Source: Norana najaformis
Lineage: Eukaryota > Annelida > Clitellata > Crassiclitellata > Hormogastridae
Direction of reading: 5' to 3'
DNA: 64,000 nucleotides
NCBI GenBank assembly: GCA_964023275.1
Contig: OZ029916.1
Coordinates: 25,000,953-25,064,952, forward strand
A model generated the notes under the pieces. The model saw only the letters and a program-made list of their open reading frames with translations, was not told the origin of the DNA and ran no database searches. Shown here piece by piece: positions 10,301 through 21,540 of the stretch. How positions within the stretch are numbered: the first letter of the stretch is position 1; each line of letters begins with the position of its first letter. The position numbers were made by a program, and so were the translations under genes.

Positions 10301-12548
10301 TTTCTTATTTTTAGGAAAGCTGCAATAGAGAAAGTAGGGAAGTTAGGAAGTAGGAATATAATTGTAATCATATGTGACCTTATATTCTTGCTGTAAACCA
10401 CAATCCAATTATGTTTTTGCAGTAGAAAGAATGTCATGAAAAAGCATTGGTTTGGTTTGGTTTATCATATTATTTTGTTCTGTTTTTTAAACTCTTTGAT
10501 CAGATCTGTAACAAGTCAGAATATAAAAAAGACAGTAACAGTTAAATAAAACATTGCTGTCGATTATGATGATGATAATAATTATAATAATAAGACAATC
10601 TATCCATTTGTTGTAACACAGACGAGGCCAAGGAAAGGAGGTATGTAAAGGGTATATAAACATGTACTTGCATATATTTATGTGTAATTTCTTGTATGTC
10701 TGTAACAACAGGTAAGCCAGGCATTGCTCACTGTGACCTCAAAAGCAAAAACATCTTGGTGAAGACCAACGGAACATGCTGCATTGCCGATCTGGGTGAG
10801 TTACTGCCATCATATTTTCATTCTAGTATTTCTTTGCTTAAAACACAGCATTTACACAGTACTAATTTTAGGCTTTTCAAACTGATGTCTTTTTAATAAA
10901 GTGAGTGGCACTAGACCTTGACGCCACAGTTAGTGGCTTTGCCAAGGGGCCTCATTTTGTGTGATCGCTAACCTTGAGGCCAGCGTTTTTTGACTTGCAG
11001 TATCTTTTTTTAACTTTAAGTGAGCCATTGCAGTGTCCTAGGGCAGTATAGGATTTTCTTTGAGAGCAGAAGAAGAAGGTAAATGGCATTCAAATCTTAA
11101 TAAGGAGAAATTTCCTGCAGACTTATTTCACCCTGTTGCAGTACTCCAGGCAGTGGTGGTACCCAAACCATCGTTTGTTGTACTAGTGTCAATGCAGCTA
11201 GCTAGCTCATTGCTGTTCTAGGGTAGCAGGTCTAGCAAGCTGTTATAATGCAGATATTTAGAAGTTGATTGTCTTTTAGTTTCATTGTGGTCACTGTGAT
11301 CAAACCAACATGCCAGAGATTACTTATCATTGTTTGGATGAAAGTACCAGTAGACTTTAGCTGTGTGGCCAAAGTGTATTGTAATAAATTGGATTATAGT
11401 TACTTCAACAATAGCAGTCAAATACAAAATTTTCAGTGTTACAAGTAACTGGGTAGATATTCATTTCAGGTGTTCTTTTTTAAATTGTAAAGTAAATTTA
11501 AAAGCTTAACTTAAATAAACTCACTACTTCAAATATGTATTATACATGTAATAAGCAGGAACATTATATGTAACTTTTCTTTGAACTTATGGTTTTTAAA
11601 ATTAGGACTTGCTATTAAGCACGATGCCAATAGTGATTGCATCGACATAGCAATGAACAGCCGTGTTGGAACTCGGCGCTATATGGCGCCAGAGGTACTT
11701 GGTGAAACAATCGATGTGCGACACTTTGAATCATTCAAACGAGCCGACGTGTACGCATTAGGGCTGGTGTACTGGGAGTTGGTGAGGCGTTGTCATGATA
11801 CAGGTCAGTGTTTTGGTAACATTTTTCTTTTGATGGTAGAAGCTGCAAACATCCTAAAAAGTATCTAGAACATTCAGAATGCATCTACTTTTTGTGTGCA
11901 TGTCTGGACGATAAATATAATGTCTTTCAAGAGCATCTCAGAATTGTTTCTCACATGTCTGGATGACATTCGATGCCATCCCAAACACCCTGCTTGCCAC
12001 CGCAGAACGTGGTTGCAAATCTTCAGATTTGGTTTTTAACCAAGCGGGTAAAGATATTAGTGACATCTTACCCATTCACCTTTCTGTGCATTAATCATTA
12101 TTGTGAATGGTTGAAATATTTAGGTCCGATTGAAGAGTATCAGCTGCCCTACTATAACATGGTACAAAGTGATCCAACTCACGAGGAAATGAAGAAAGTC
12201 GTAGTGATTGACAACAAACGCCCAGAAATCCCAAACAGATGGCAGAGTAATGAGGCGAGTAATTTACACAGAGTTTTACCATAAAGTTATTCCACTTGAA
12301 GAAGTTGCTCTGAAATTTTCAGCTGAGGTTAAACCTTTCCTATCTACCTGTACACATTGCTTCTGAGAGGGTCGTGAAAGTAGGTGTGTGAATGCCTGCC
12401 TGGTTTTGTTACTTGTTCTCAGATGCTGAGGACGATGTCGCAGATCATGCGTGAGTGCTGGTATGAAAGACCTGCTGCTCGACTGTCGGCGCTTCGCATC
12501 AAAAAGACCTTGGGCAAGTTCTTGCAGCCTGAGGTGATCAAGGTCTGA
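4400..12548 (+). CDS. TGFBR1: TGF-beta/activin receptor type I, ALK4/5 class (10 exons, 510 aa)
   Basis: Exons: 4400-4481, 5828-5948, 7941-8101, 8693-8923, 9537-9767, 10095-10262, 10712-10795, 11606-11803, 12124-12254, 12423-12548 (TGA). Phases join without a break; total 1533 nt. Residues 1-27 are a signal peptide; 28-134 a cysteine-rich ectodomain with CVTDG and the diagnostic box CCKESDFCN (98-106); about 135-158 the membrane segment; TGSGSG (194-199) the GS box followed by LPLL, the FKBP12-binding type site; then the Ser/Thr kinase with GKGRFGEV (219-226), Lys239, Glu252, catalytic HCD (338-340), DLG (358-360) and APE (387-389). The L45 loop ADNKDNGMW (272-280) is nearly that of ALK4/5, which is known to select Smad2/3; BMP-class loops differ. 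The protein should be phosphorylated in the GS box by a type II receptor and then act on R-Smads. Oddities: Arg of HRD is Cys339, and the last intron starts with GC. Orthology to ALK4/5/7 as a group is firm; which vertebrate member is closest is not meaningful. Confidence 0.93.
4816..4857 (+). repeat. Short tandem duplication in receptor intron 1
   Basis: The 20-bp unit ATTCGTGAAGAATTTGGCAG is present twice in direct succession, the second followed by a partial third (ACAGATTTGGCA). The near identity suggests a recent slippage event; no function is implied. Confidence 0.7.
6258..6352 (-). repeat. tRNA-derived SINE head fragment
   Basis: On the minus strand the sequence has a box-A-like GAGTGGTTAGCATTC stretch followed about 50 bases later by a box-B-like GGCTTCGAACT. 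This is the arrangement of a pol III promoter in tRNA-derived SINEs. The stems do not fold into a clean tRNA, so it is a SINE remnant rather than a tRNA gene. It lies in intron 2 of the receptor gene. Confidence 0.45.
6592..6785 (+). repeat. Unnamed interspersed repeat, copy 1
   Basis: Begins GTCCGTTAAGGATGTCTGTG, then a G-rich stretch, a TGTGGACA motif, AATGTCTGCATA, and ends near GTTGGATGTAATTAGTCC. The same order of motifs occurs at 15834-15975 and 23985-24182, always on the plus strand. It has no coding capacity and I do not recognise a named family. It is in receptor intron 2. Confidence 0.6.
7085..7298 (+). repeat. TTAA-type small transposon copy (receptor intron 2, first)
   Basis: About 200 bp starting TTTCAGGTCTAAT and ending GCATGCAAAGAGTTAA, colinear with 7683-7874. 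The CCCTTTGCATGC...TTAA type of end resembles non-autonomous piggyBac-like elements, which insert at TTAA. The left boundary is not resolved. Confidence 0.5.
7683..7874 (+). repeat. TTAA-type small transposon copy (receptor intron 2, second)
   Basis: Direct repeat of 7085-7298 with shared blocks TTTCAGGTCTAAT, AACCAATG, CAACAGCTTTAG, TTTTGTGCCTGTGGCA and the end GCATGCAGAGGGTTAA. It ends about 65 bases upstream of exon 3 of the receptor. A third, weaker copy ends near 32935 inside MED1. Confidence 0.55.
12255..12422 (+). other. GC-AG intron (last intron of the receptor gene)
   Basis: Exon 9 ends AATGAG and the intron begins GCGAGT; it ends in TTCTCAG before ATGCTGAGG. Only this junction keeps the kinase frame (WQSNE joined to MLRTMSQ) and the phase-0 position known for the last intron of vertebrate TGFBR1/ACVR1B. 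The nearby GTAATT at 12259 would shift frame and reach an early stop. GC-AG introns are a known minority class spliced by the major spliceosome. Confidence 0.8.
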
Positions 12549-13695
12549 GAAAAAAGAGCAAAGAGCTGGATTTGGTTTGAAGACCTTGACTCGTTGACTC
12601 CGCAGGGCACAACGTTTGTTGCTTAAATTGGCCATAGTAGGCTTTTGTATGGACTGGCTCACTTCAGACTGGATGTTGCTGTTTGGTCAAGGCATGTTAA
12701 GTTTCTAAGCCACAGCTGCTTGTAGTTCCCAGCTGTACCTTTCAGCCGCTGATTTTGTGGAGATGAAGTAAGCTTCCTTATTTTGTTAACTGATGCTATC
12801 TACAACCTTGTCAGCAGTGCTGTTTGAAGATTAATTGAAGAGACTTCAGTTTTCTTGTCTATCTATATAATAATTTCTATATTGTGGTACACTGCAGTTG
12901 GAATAAATCTGGGAAATGTTGTTTAAGCCAGTTATGTAATTTATTATTAAATGTGAAAGATGTCATGTAATCCAACTCTGCTGAATGACTATTTATGTTA
13001 TTGCTTTGAATAATAATAAAAATTATTATTATATAGTTTGCTGACAGTATTATGAAATATCTTTGTTATAAATAGTTATATTGTAATTACAGCTTCTTGA
13101 TGTGGGTGGTAGCTACTTGATGGCTAATAGTATTGGGGTTATCACACCAAGCACTCTGCATGGCTTCATTTACTCGGTTTCTGAAATTTCAGCATCTATG
13201 TAAAGAATACTGGTGGCTATTCTAAATGCCTAAGTCTTTCTCTATGTCCTTTACTAGTTACATTGTGGTCTAATTAGCAGAACTTGGCTAAGGGTTGATT
13301 ACTGTACTACTACGTTACATCTGCTGATACCAGCTTGTCCAGCTGAGCCCTGTGAAGGGAGATTGTATGACTGTAGCTTTGTTGTGTGTTGTGTGTACCA
13401 TATTTGTAAAGTTATGTAGCATCTTGTACAGAAAACCACTCAGAGATACTTCCAGCACCAGAGTCTTTAGGGGTAGAAGATTGCATTATTTCACTGTAAG
13501 TTCTGCCTGATATTGGCTTGTGATAGACGGCTGGTGGAACTTGTTTAACTTAACATGCCTATGCTCTGAAACGCAAATCATGTTTTGAAGTTTGAATGTA
13601 CCTCAAAATTGTGTTGTTGCTTCTCAGAGTGTGTGTTTCTATCTTGGTATGTCACTGTATTCCTGTGTTTCAATAAACTACAGTAGTTGTTTGAT
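12549..13695 (+). other. 3' UTR of the type I receptor
   Basis: No coding frame. AATAAA hexamers occur at 12903, 13016-13021 (as AATAAAA) and 13672-13677. The last is followed within about 25 bases by a GT/T-rich stretch (CAGTAGTTGTTTGATTTG), the usual downstream element, so it is the best candidate for the distal cleavage site; the first could give a shorter form. Confidence 0.5.
13672..13677 (+). promoter_or_regulatory. Poly(A) signal of the type I receptor
   Basis: Canonical AATAAA with a T/G-rich downstream element; about 1.12 kb after the stop codon. Confidence 0.5.
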
Positions 13696-14555
13696 TTGCA
13701 GAGTTTTTTTGCTTAAAATCCTAGTGCACCATCTCTGCACAATTTTTGCTGATTTTGTAGGTTTGTTTTAAACAGCTTTAATTAGGATTTTCTGCTTTCG
13801 CAGTGTGTATTATTTATGGCTTGGATGTAGTTAATTCTGCAAGACATTTTGTGCTAAAATCCCAGCAGAACTTGTATTTCAGATGTACAAGAATATTTAG
13901 TTTCCTGTTTGTGTCTTTGTATGGGTTGGAAGTTACTCCTACACTCAGCCTGCACTGGGAAAAGTGTTAATACAGTTTTGTGGTATTGTGATTGCCTCTT
14001 GTTAAACCAAGCAGCTGTGTGTTCCATTATTAAATTTGCTGGTGGTTGCTGCAAAACTACATAAGTTTTGAGTATTGAGATTTAATACAAGTAATGTATG
14101 TTGGCATTATGTTTTGTTTTATATATGTATATATATACACACAAAAATTACACTTGTATGTATATATATATATGCCATTATGGTTTCTTTGATATGGTGC
14201 CATATAAGTGCTTGATTGCTGGGTTACATTACTGAATCTCAGGATACAATCCTGTGTGGAAGCTCCTTTTGTGGGCTGCTGAGCTGGCCTTTATGTCTTT
14301 AATTAGATAGCAGACTAAAATATACACATTTGTGATAGTATTCTGACATCTAGTTCAAATTATACACTGTGTTGAAAACTTTATACTGTATGAACATACC
14401 TGGTATGGACTGGAACCTCTTATAATGCTATCTTTAAGAGCCACATCAATTACTGAATTTTATTGAGGGTATTATTATAACAAGATTACATTCTGAAGGT
14501 AAAATAAATTTTGAATTCCTGCCTCTGACTGCTATGTCAAAAGTTGTGTAGTAGT

Positions 14556-14668
14556 TTCCGATGTTTAACGACATCTTATGGCATAAAAGGCCGTTGACGT
14601 TGCCCTCCTTTATCCAGGCTTGGGACTGGCACTACCCGACTAAAGGCTGTGGTGGAGTTGTGTTATAA
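14556..14668 (+). repeat. SINE core/tail, copy 1
   Basis: Contains the block CCTTTATCCAGGCTTGGGAC followed by TGGCACTACCCGACT and GGTGGAGTT. The same block, slightly diverged, occurs at 53858-53935. This order resembles conserved central domains of SINEs found in several invertebrates (from memory, not searched). The tRNA head is not recognisable here. Confidence 0.55.
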
Positions 14669-15833
14669 TTAAGCATGTTATAAGGATTGTGTTAAATACA
14701 CATATATACAGTATATGCATGCCATGAATGTATGTAAATAATGTATGTATGTACTGTAAGTAGGAATATCATTTGATCAGTTGATGTCTTCATATCTATA
14801 CTTGTTACTATACACAAATGTACTCTGGAACCTCCTTATAACACTACCTTTAGGAGCCAAATTAAGTACTAAGCTATTAAAAAAAAGGTATGTTGTAAAA
14901 AGTTCATGGTCTAAGGCTGAACTAAATTTGCAATCTATGTCTGTCCTGCTTTTTGTCAGAATTTTGCTGTAAGAATTGTTTCGAGCAATGTTTCCTCTAA
15001 GCTGCACTCAAACGTGTGCAACTTTTGAGGATAGCGCTCACAACCGTATTCTACTGGTGCACACATTTCGTGAGTGTTCGAATTACTTCAGAAATTCAGC
15101 TCATTGTTTCAGCTAATGGTATTTTTAGGCTGCTATGCCAAACAGCTGGTAACCAGCTGTCATGGTGCTGTCTGTACTGTGAGCTCTAACCTCTGTATAA
15201 TGTAATGGATGTTTGATACTGAAGTCTAAACCTGACTGCTACCTCCACTAATGATTGCAGGATTATCCTGTTACTTGGTGAAATTAGTTTGTTCTCATAA
15301 CACAAGTACTGTTAGCCAGAAGGCCTATTTTTCTCTTATAGACTAGTGTACTTGACTGGATTGCTCTGCAAGTTTTCACTCTGTATATTCAGCCATTTGT
15401 GATTAATTAAATGTCAGAAAGAAAACTATTCCAAAAACAACTTTTGGCTTAGAAAAGAACTTGTGAATGAATGTGTTGAGTGTGAACTGCCGTCATTGGG
15501 TATAGAACGCAAACCATTTATTGTAAAGGAAACTTTTACATATCGTGACTATTCTGTCAACGTTGTTTGCAATTTGTGCGCAAAAGTCAATACTCATGTC
15601 GATTTCACCATTACAGCTGTGATAAATGAGGGGAAGAATGGAAGTTGGATTATTTAAACCAACACTGACACAAACTTCATGTTGATTCCTTTATAGAGCA
15701 TTGGAATATAGGTAAAGGGGGTGTTTTCAAGATGCTGAAGGAATCAACCATGCAACCTTTTATGGCCTAATAGATGTGGATTGCAAAAAATTGACCCACA
15801 TTTGCACATACATTCGTTGGCAATTGCACAAAA

Positions 15834-15975
15834 TTCGTCCATTAAGGACATCTGCGAAGGGGAGGTCACCCAACTGCGGCAAAAGGGAAGGGGCTGTGCC
15901 ATAATGCAGGTGTCTGCATCTAAATGTGGTACATACTGTTATTTCACAGTAGTAATTGCTGTAACCTTGCAGCAA
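15834..15975 (+). repeat. Unnamed interspersed repeat, copy 2
   Basis: Begins TCGTCCATTAAGGACATCTG, then GAAGGGGAGGTCACCCAA, GGGGCTGTGCCATAATG, GTGTCTGCATCTAA and GGTACATACTGTTATTT, matching copies at 6592 and 23985 in order. The first bases, GTCCATTAAGGAC, are nearly palindromic, which may mark an element end. Confidence 0.55.
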
Positions 15976-18900
15976 TTGTTTCTGTGATTGTCAGTGATTG
16001 ACTCATTATCTGCAGAGGCTAAATGCCCTGGAAACAACTCGTCCAGCATCTGCAACATTCTAACGACTGCTTGTCGTCTTCAGTTTGAAGCAGCTCGTTC
16101 AGTTCCAACACTTGTACCGACCAGTGACGATCTGCTTGATCGGGTCATTTCCGTGGTGAATTCAACATCTTTCAAGATGATACATACAGGTGTGCAGCTG
16201 CCATGTACTGTCGATCACAGTCTGGTGAAGTGGATGGTTGCAGGATGCCTCAGCAGGAGGCAACTTATTACGATCATCTACTGGAAGCTGAAAACGCTCG
16301 ACCTTGACTCCTGACAAGCTTTGATCAGTTCTTTGCTGTTTTTGGCTCTGTTTAGTTTAGGCCTAATAGATGTGCATTCTTGCACAGACCAGAGCGCAAA
16401 TATACCAAATGTTACTGCCATGCGGTAGGCCAGTGTGTGCTTGGCAGAAAGATAGAGGGAACAATGGAAAGAGGTTCCACTGTGTTTGTTTATATGTATA
16501 TATTAGAATATGTGTGTTAAAAACTAGGTATATATATAACTGATACTTATTGGTATTTATGTAAATGTGTGTGCATGTTAAATATAAAGTATATGTTAAA
16601 GTATACAGTATATGTCCATGTATGTATAGATACACTTGTATGTGTGTATTTGTGATGACAGCATTCTGTCCCTATTTGACGCATACATGAGTGGATGGAA
16701 ATCAGAATGAAATCTGCTTTTGTTGCAAAGCAATGGAAACTGCAATACGTATTTGTGAATTGTGCACTAGTTACTCAGATGACGACTGAGTAACAATGCA
16801 GTCTAGAGACCAACCGAGAGTGTAGTTCTCAGTTTCAGCTTAACCATACCATAACTATATAGCCACACCATAACCTTAATCTTAACCATAAAGGCATTTG
16901 TACAGTTTTTCATTTACTGCCAAAACCTAAAATACAGTTGTATTCAAACTGTAACCAGAACATTAACTTTAGTGAAACTACAAAATTAAGTTACAGTCAA
17001 AAACTGAAACTAAGACACAACTACACTGCATCAGATGGTACTGTAGCTGGAAAGTATGTTCTGCTGGCCCCTAGTACAACTGGACAGAAACAGTATATTC
17101 GTTTGTTTGTACTGTCAGATGTATGATTGAATGCTACCTGTATTTAAGCATAAACTTAAGTTTTATATGTGCAGATAAAAAAGTGTAAACTTTGTGAGCT
17201 GGAATTTGATATTAGGTGACTATTGTTAGGAGTTCAGTGTGTTAATATTTATACTCATTAACAACAACATTAAAGTCAGAGGCTCATTTTTACAGGTGTA
17301 CAGCTATAGTAGCAGAGGTTTGTTTTAGTGCATTTACGGTGTGAACTTTCTTTACTGATTAAACAACTTTTATTTCTCTTGGTAGTGGTCTGTGTTTCTA
17401 TGGTGGAAAGAGTTATGACATACATTTGTTTCAAGTGCAGGTCATTCTGGGCCTAAGAGAGGTGACAAGGTAATGAGTCTGTTATTTTAAATTGCAGACA
17501 TGGTTACATTGATATTTTGCTGTTTTGTGGGGTGGTATTGAATTTGCATTTGCTTTTAACCAAATGCCATTCATCTTGCATTGTGATTTGGTGACAATAA
17601 AGACTTTCAAATTACCTCTGTTTTCATCAAGAGCTGTTCTAAAACATGATTCATGCAAAACTGTCGAGCATGCAAGCAGGTAAGGGAAGTTTGCCCAGTC
17701 TACACGAATGATGTCTTATGTATAACTAGATGCCGGAGTTTTCTTTGGCTATATAGCTTATGATGTTGAAGCCACTGCTGCTGCCTGAAATCCATGTGCA
17801 CAACCGAGAAGTAGGTAGGTAAGTAAGTTATTTGCCACATTCAGTTAACATAATAAACATAAGTAAGTAAAACAGAGAGCTTGTCAAAAGTGCAAAGCTC
17901 AGTGGGCCAATGCATGAGAAATTGTTCACTTACTGCAATCAACTGCAGCAAGTTGCTGTTAATGTAATAGTTTTATTTTTCAAATAATTGATTATATGTT
18001 TGTTTAAAAACAATGTGCTACTACAACTTGCTGTTAAAGCTGGCTGCCACAGTGAAGTCAAGAAAACCTAGTGACACTCCTGGCCTGGTCCACACATCAG
18101 ATTTGTGTGATAACCTCCCCTCATCGTGAGGGTGATCATTAACTTTTTCGAGTGATAACCTGTATCTCTGTGTCATTGCGCTTGTGGTCCTACCTAATTG
18201 TTTGTTCCATCTCAGTTACAAATTTATGATAACAGTTTTATGTTTGAGATATTTTAGTTCGACTGGTTTCAGTAACCTCTCATTATTCCACGTTAAATGC
18301 AACTGAGGCCACGAAATAAGTTGGTGATTTGAGATGTTTGCTGTGGTGTCCAGTCTGTAACTCTTCAACTATTTGTGCAATCCAGTACAGCACAGAGCAT
18401 AATAGTTTGAACTTAACTCATTTATTCTGTGTCCACCAGGATCAAGAGCAGGCAGAGTAAGCAGAGTAGTCACACAACGCACAGGGTTTGTGTACTGAGT
18501 AAAACTGGTTGTGGCAATTCGATTTAATGGGAGCTAATATTTTATTTAACAGAACATACAAAAGCATACAGTTTGATCATGAGGCAAATTTAAACCACAG
18601 AGGCTACAGAACATATTATAATTAACCAATAAAACCCAATTTCAACTTGAAAATAAATTAAACCTTTTATGGCCTTCTTCCACAGAGGTGACCTGCCTGA
18701 GCATAAACGTATTGACCAGCATGCACACTAGTAGCTCACTCTTGTTCCACTTTGATGTGGGCCATGTATTCAGCAGCACATATATAGCTGTATTCCAGTT
18801 TTGTGTGCATTCCTGTATCATTTATACAAATCTTCATCACTGAAGTTTGGGTTTGGATGTCATAAAACTACTTTTAGATGTAACAGAAATGCAGCAATTA

Positions 18901-21358
18901 AATGATTATTTGGTGCAATTAAATTCATGTTAGTGCCAATCAGCAGAATTGGTTAACCTCTTCAGTGCATTTGTTGGTTCTGCATAAAGTGAATTTAGTT
19001 CAACGCAGACGATGCTAAATCAGATTGTATAACTTCACAAGATGCTATTGCCAAGGGTAGTCTGCACTGATGTCTGTGAGGGTTGAGTAGATATAAAAGT
19101 TTTGCTTTTGGCAGGTAGATGGATGCAAAATACTATCCCTTGGGTTTTTTGGAAACTGTTATTAAAATCCAACTATAATTCATCACTGTTGAATTTCCAG
19201 GAGGTTCTATCCAAAGACTTTCTATATATTTTCTTGTTCCTTTTAGCAGGATTATGGGCTGAGTTTGCTTAGAATTGTGCTGATCCAAAGTCATAATTTG
19301 CATCAGCACAATTCTTGTATTTATTTCATTTGTGTCATGAAGTCTGAAGAGTGCCACGGTGCAGGAAGATGTTAGAACTTGTTCAACAAGATAAATTATT
19401 TTTTCAAAAGCATATCACAGAGTTAGTACATTGGAACCCATTGTGACTGCTCACCAGGGACCAAGACAGAAATGTGCCACGGCCAGAGTAAAATACTGGG
19501 TTCTGACAAGTGATCTGAATGTAGAAAATGAATTTGACTTGTGCTTTTTATGGCAGCTGGCGATCATACACATGGGGCACAGCAACTAAAATCGCATGGT
19601 CTACAACTTTCCTAAACCTGTGTATTTATAGCAAGTCATGCCAGTTCAAGAGGACAGTATGAGTTTAGACCTGTACACAGATATCGTGGAAGGACGATTT
19701 TCAAAATAGTCTCTGACTTGTAGACCACTGAACTTAATTACTATGCCACTGGCAGCCAGTTCAGCTGGTGAAGGAGGGAAATGATTGGAATTCAACCTCC
19801 TTAGATGAACCAAGCCAATACAGCATATAACTTTTAAGAGCAAATGACGTGGGATAAATTATTTTAGACTGGCCATCAGGCTGGGCAGTTAGTCACCATG
19901 AAGAAGTTTTGTAGTTATCGCAGGTAAACCAGCTCAGAAATGTAGAATTCTTCTGACTTTTCAATTTAATAAACTGGTAAATATCATTGCATATATTACA
20001 GGCTTTTAAAAACGAAATTGTAAAAATACATCCAAGATTCTGACAGCTGCAGATATGCAGCTACCATCACATGGCCCTGGATTTCAACTGTAACCATGAC
20101 CAAGCACTAAGCCCCTGTAATTCTCATAGTTTTTTCTTGAAAGATCACAAACATTTGAAATCGCTGGAAAAAACTAAAAAATTTCCTTCACAAGTCCAGC
20201 ACAAACCAAGAGAAACTTACTTATGAAACAGTACAACAGTGCCATCCATTCAAAAATCATTGCTGAAAACCAATAACTTGTTTAGAAAATTGCTAGAATT
20301 ACCTCACTAGGCCTAAAATAGCCCATCAATATAATTATGAAATAATGACAGAGACTGAATGTTTCAAGTTTTTACATTATAACAGTTATGGTAACCTTCA
20401 GCAGCCCAAACCATCGTAAAGCCCTATTACTGTTGGTGGATGTCTCTGACTTTCCAATTTGGTGGATGAATAGCACTCTATCAAGCATATCTACGTTCTA
20501 TAAGCCCATTTGCCTGGAAGGTCGAGGTAATTATAATATGTGCCACAGTGCTATTAAGGCTGTTTACAAGGATAAGCATTTCAAAGAACCTCTTGAGAAT
20601 GTCGATAATAACTGAAGACGGCAGTTTTGGTCTCAACCAGGCATCCAAAATTCAGTGGCAGGCAAGATGCTAGAAAGAATGAAATAAGAAATTTAAACCC
20701 ATCGTGACACTTGATATGAATTTGAAACAGACAGTTCAGCTTTTCGCTAAACAAATTGGATTTGTAGCTAGGCATTGGTAACCACCATTAGATATGTTAT
20801 TATAGCGGGGCTAAAAAGTTATGAGGTAGGTTAGCTGAATTATATTTTCAATATATGAAATGCCTTTTTCGTGAAGAAGCAGTGTCTAGTAAGAGGAACA
20901 AATTGGCGCCCTAGGTTCAGAAACAGAGGAAGTCTTGTCTAAACTAACGACTTCAACAGTGCTGTTATCATGATGCACAAAGCCCTGATCAATGGTCACT
21001 AACTGAAACTGTAATCTACATCCTTAATCCATGGAGAAGTCCAGTTAAACTCCAGTAGTTCAGTGCATCTGGAAGGCAGGCTACAGTGGGAATGAAAGTT
21101 GAAACTGACGAGTCTTGCGTATAGACCAGAACTGAGAGTGGACAGAACTGGCAGCAAATTCCAAGTTCTGAGAAAGCTTACTGGTAATACTGTTCTTGTG
21201 CAGTTTTGTGAGCATATGCAATACGAGATTTTTCAATGTAGAAGGACTAGGCAGTTCATTTACAACATGGCCCATACAGGAAGCCATATTCTTTCAAATG
21301 ACAAGACAATGGAACAAGGTCAACCCAAAGCAGACAACTCAAGCAAGAACCACAACAC

Positions 21359-21540
21359 AGATATGAGCAAGACAGGGCAGCTTGTCAGATATGAGCAAGA
21401 CAGGGCAGCTTGTCAGATATGAGCAAGACAGGGCAGCTTGTCAGATATGAGCAAGACGGGGCAGCTTGTCAGATATGAGCAAGACAGGGCAGCTTGTCAG
21501 ATATGAGCAAGACGGGGCAGCTTGTCAGACATGAGCAAGA
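21359..21540 (+). repeat. 28-bp minisatellite, about 6.5 copies
   Basis: Near-perfect tandem array of a 28-bp unit beginning AGATATGAGCAAGACAGGGC and ending AGCTTGTC. The main differences are an A/G change within ACAGGG/ACGGGG and a final unit with GACATG. The similarity of units implies recent expansion, and the site is likely length-polymorphic. A 28-bp unit is not a multiple of three, so it is not a coding repeat. Confidence 0.9.

Noticed and set aside
15988-16314. 108-codon plus-strand open frame downstream of the receptor gene
   Set aside because: No recognisable family, no clear splice partners, and it follows directly on a repeat copy. Length alone is not enough in a 64-kb window.
21359-21540. 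Regular 28-bp repeats as a CRISPR-like array
   Set aside because: Units are directly adjacent with no unique spacers, and the DNA is from an animal genome.
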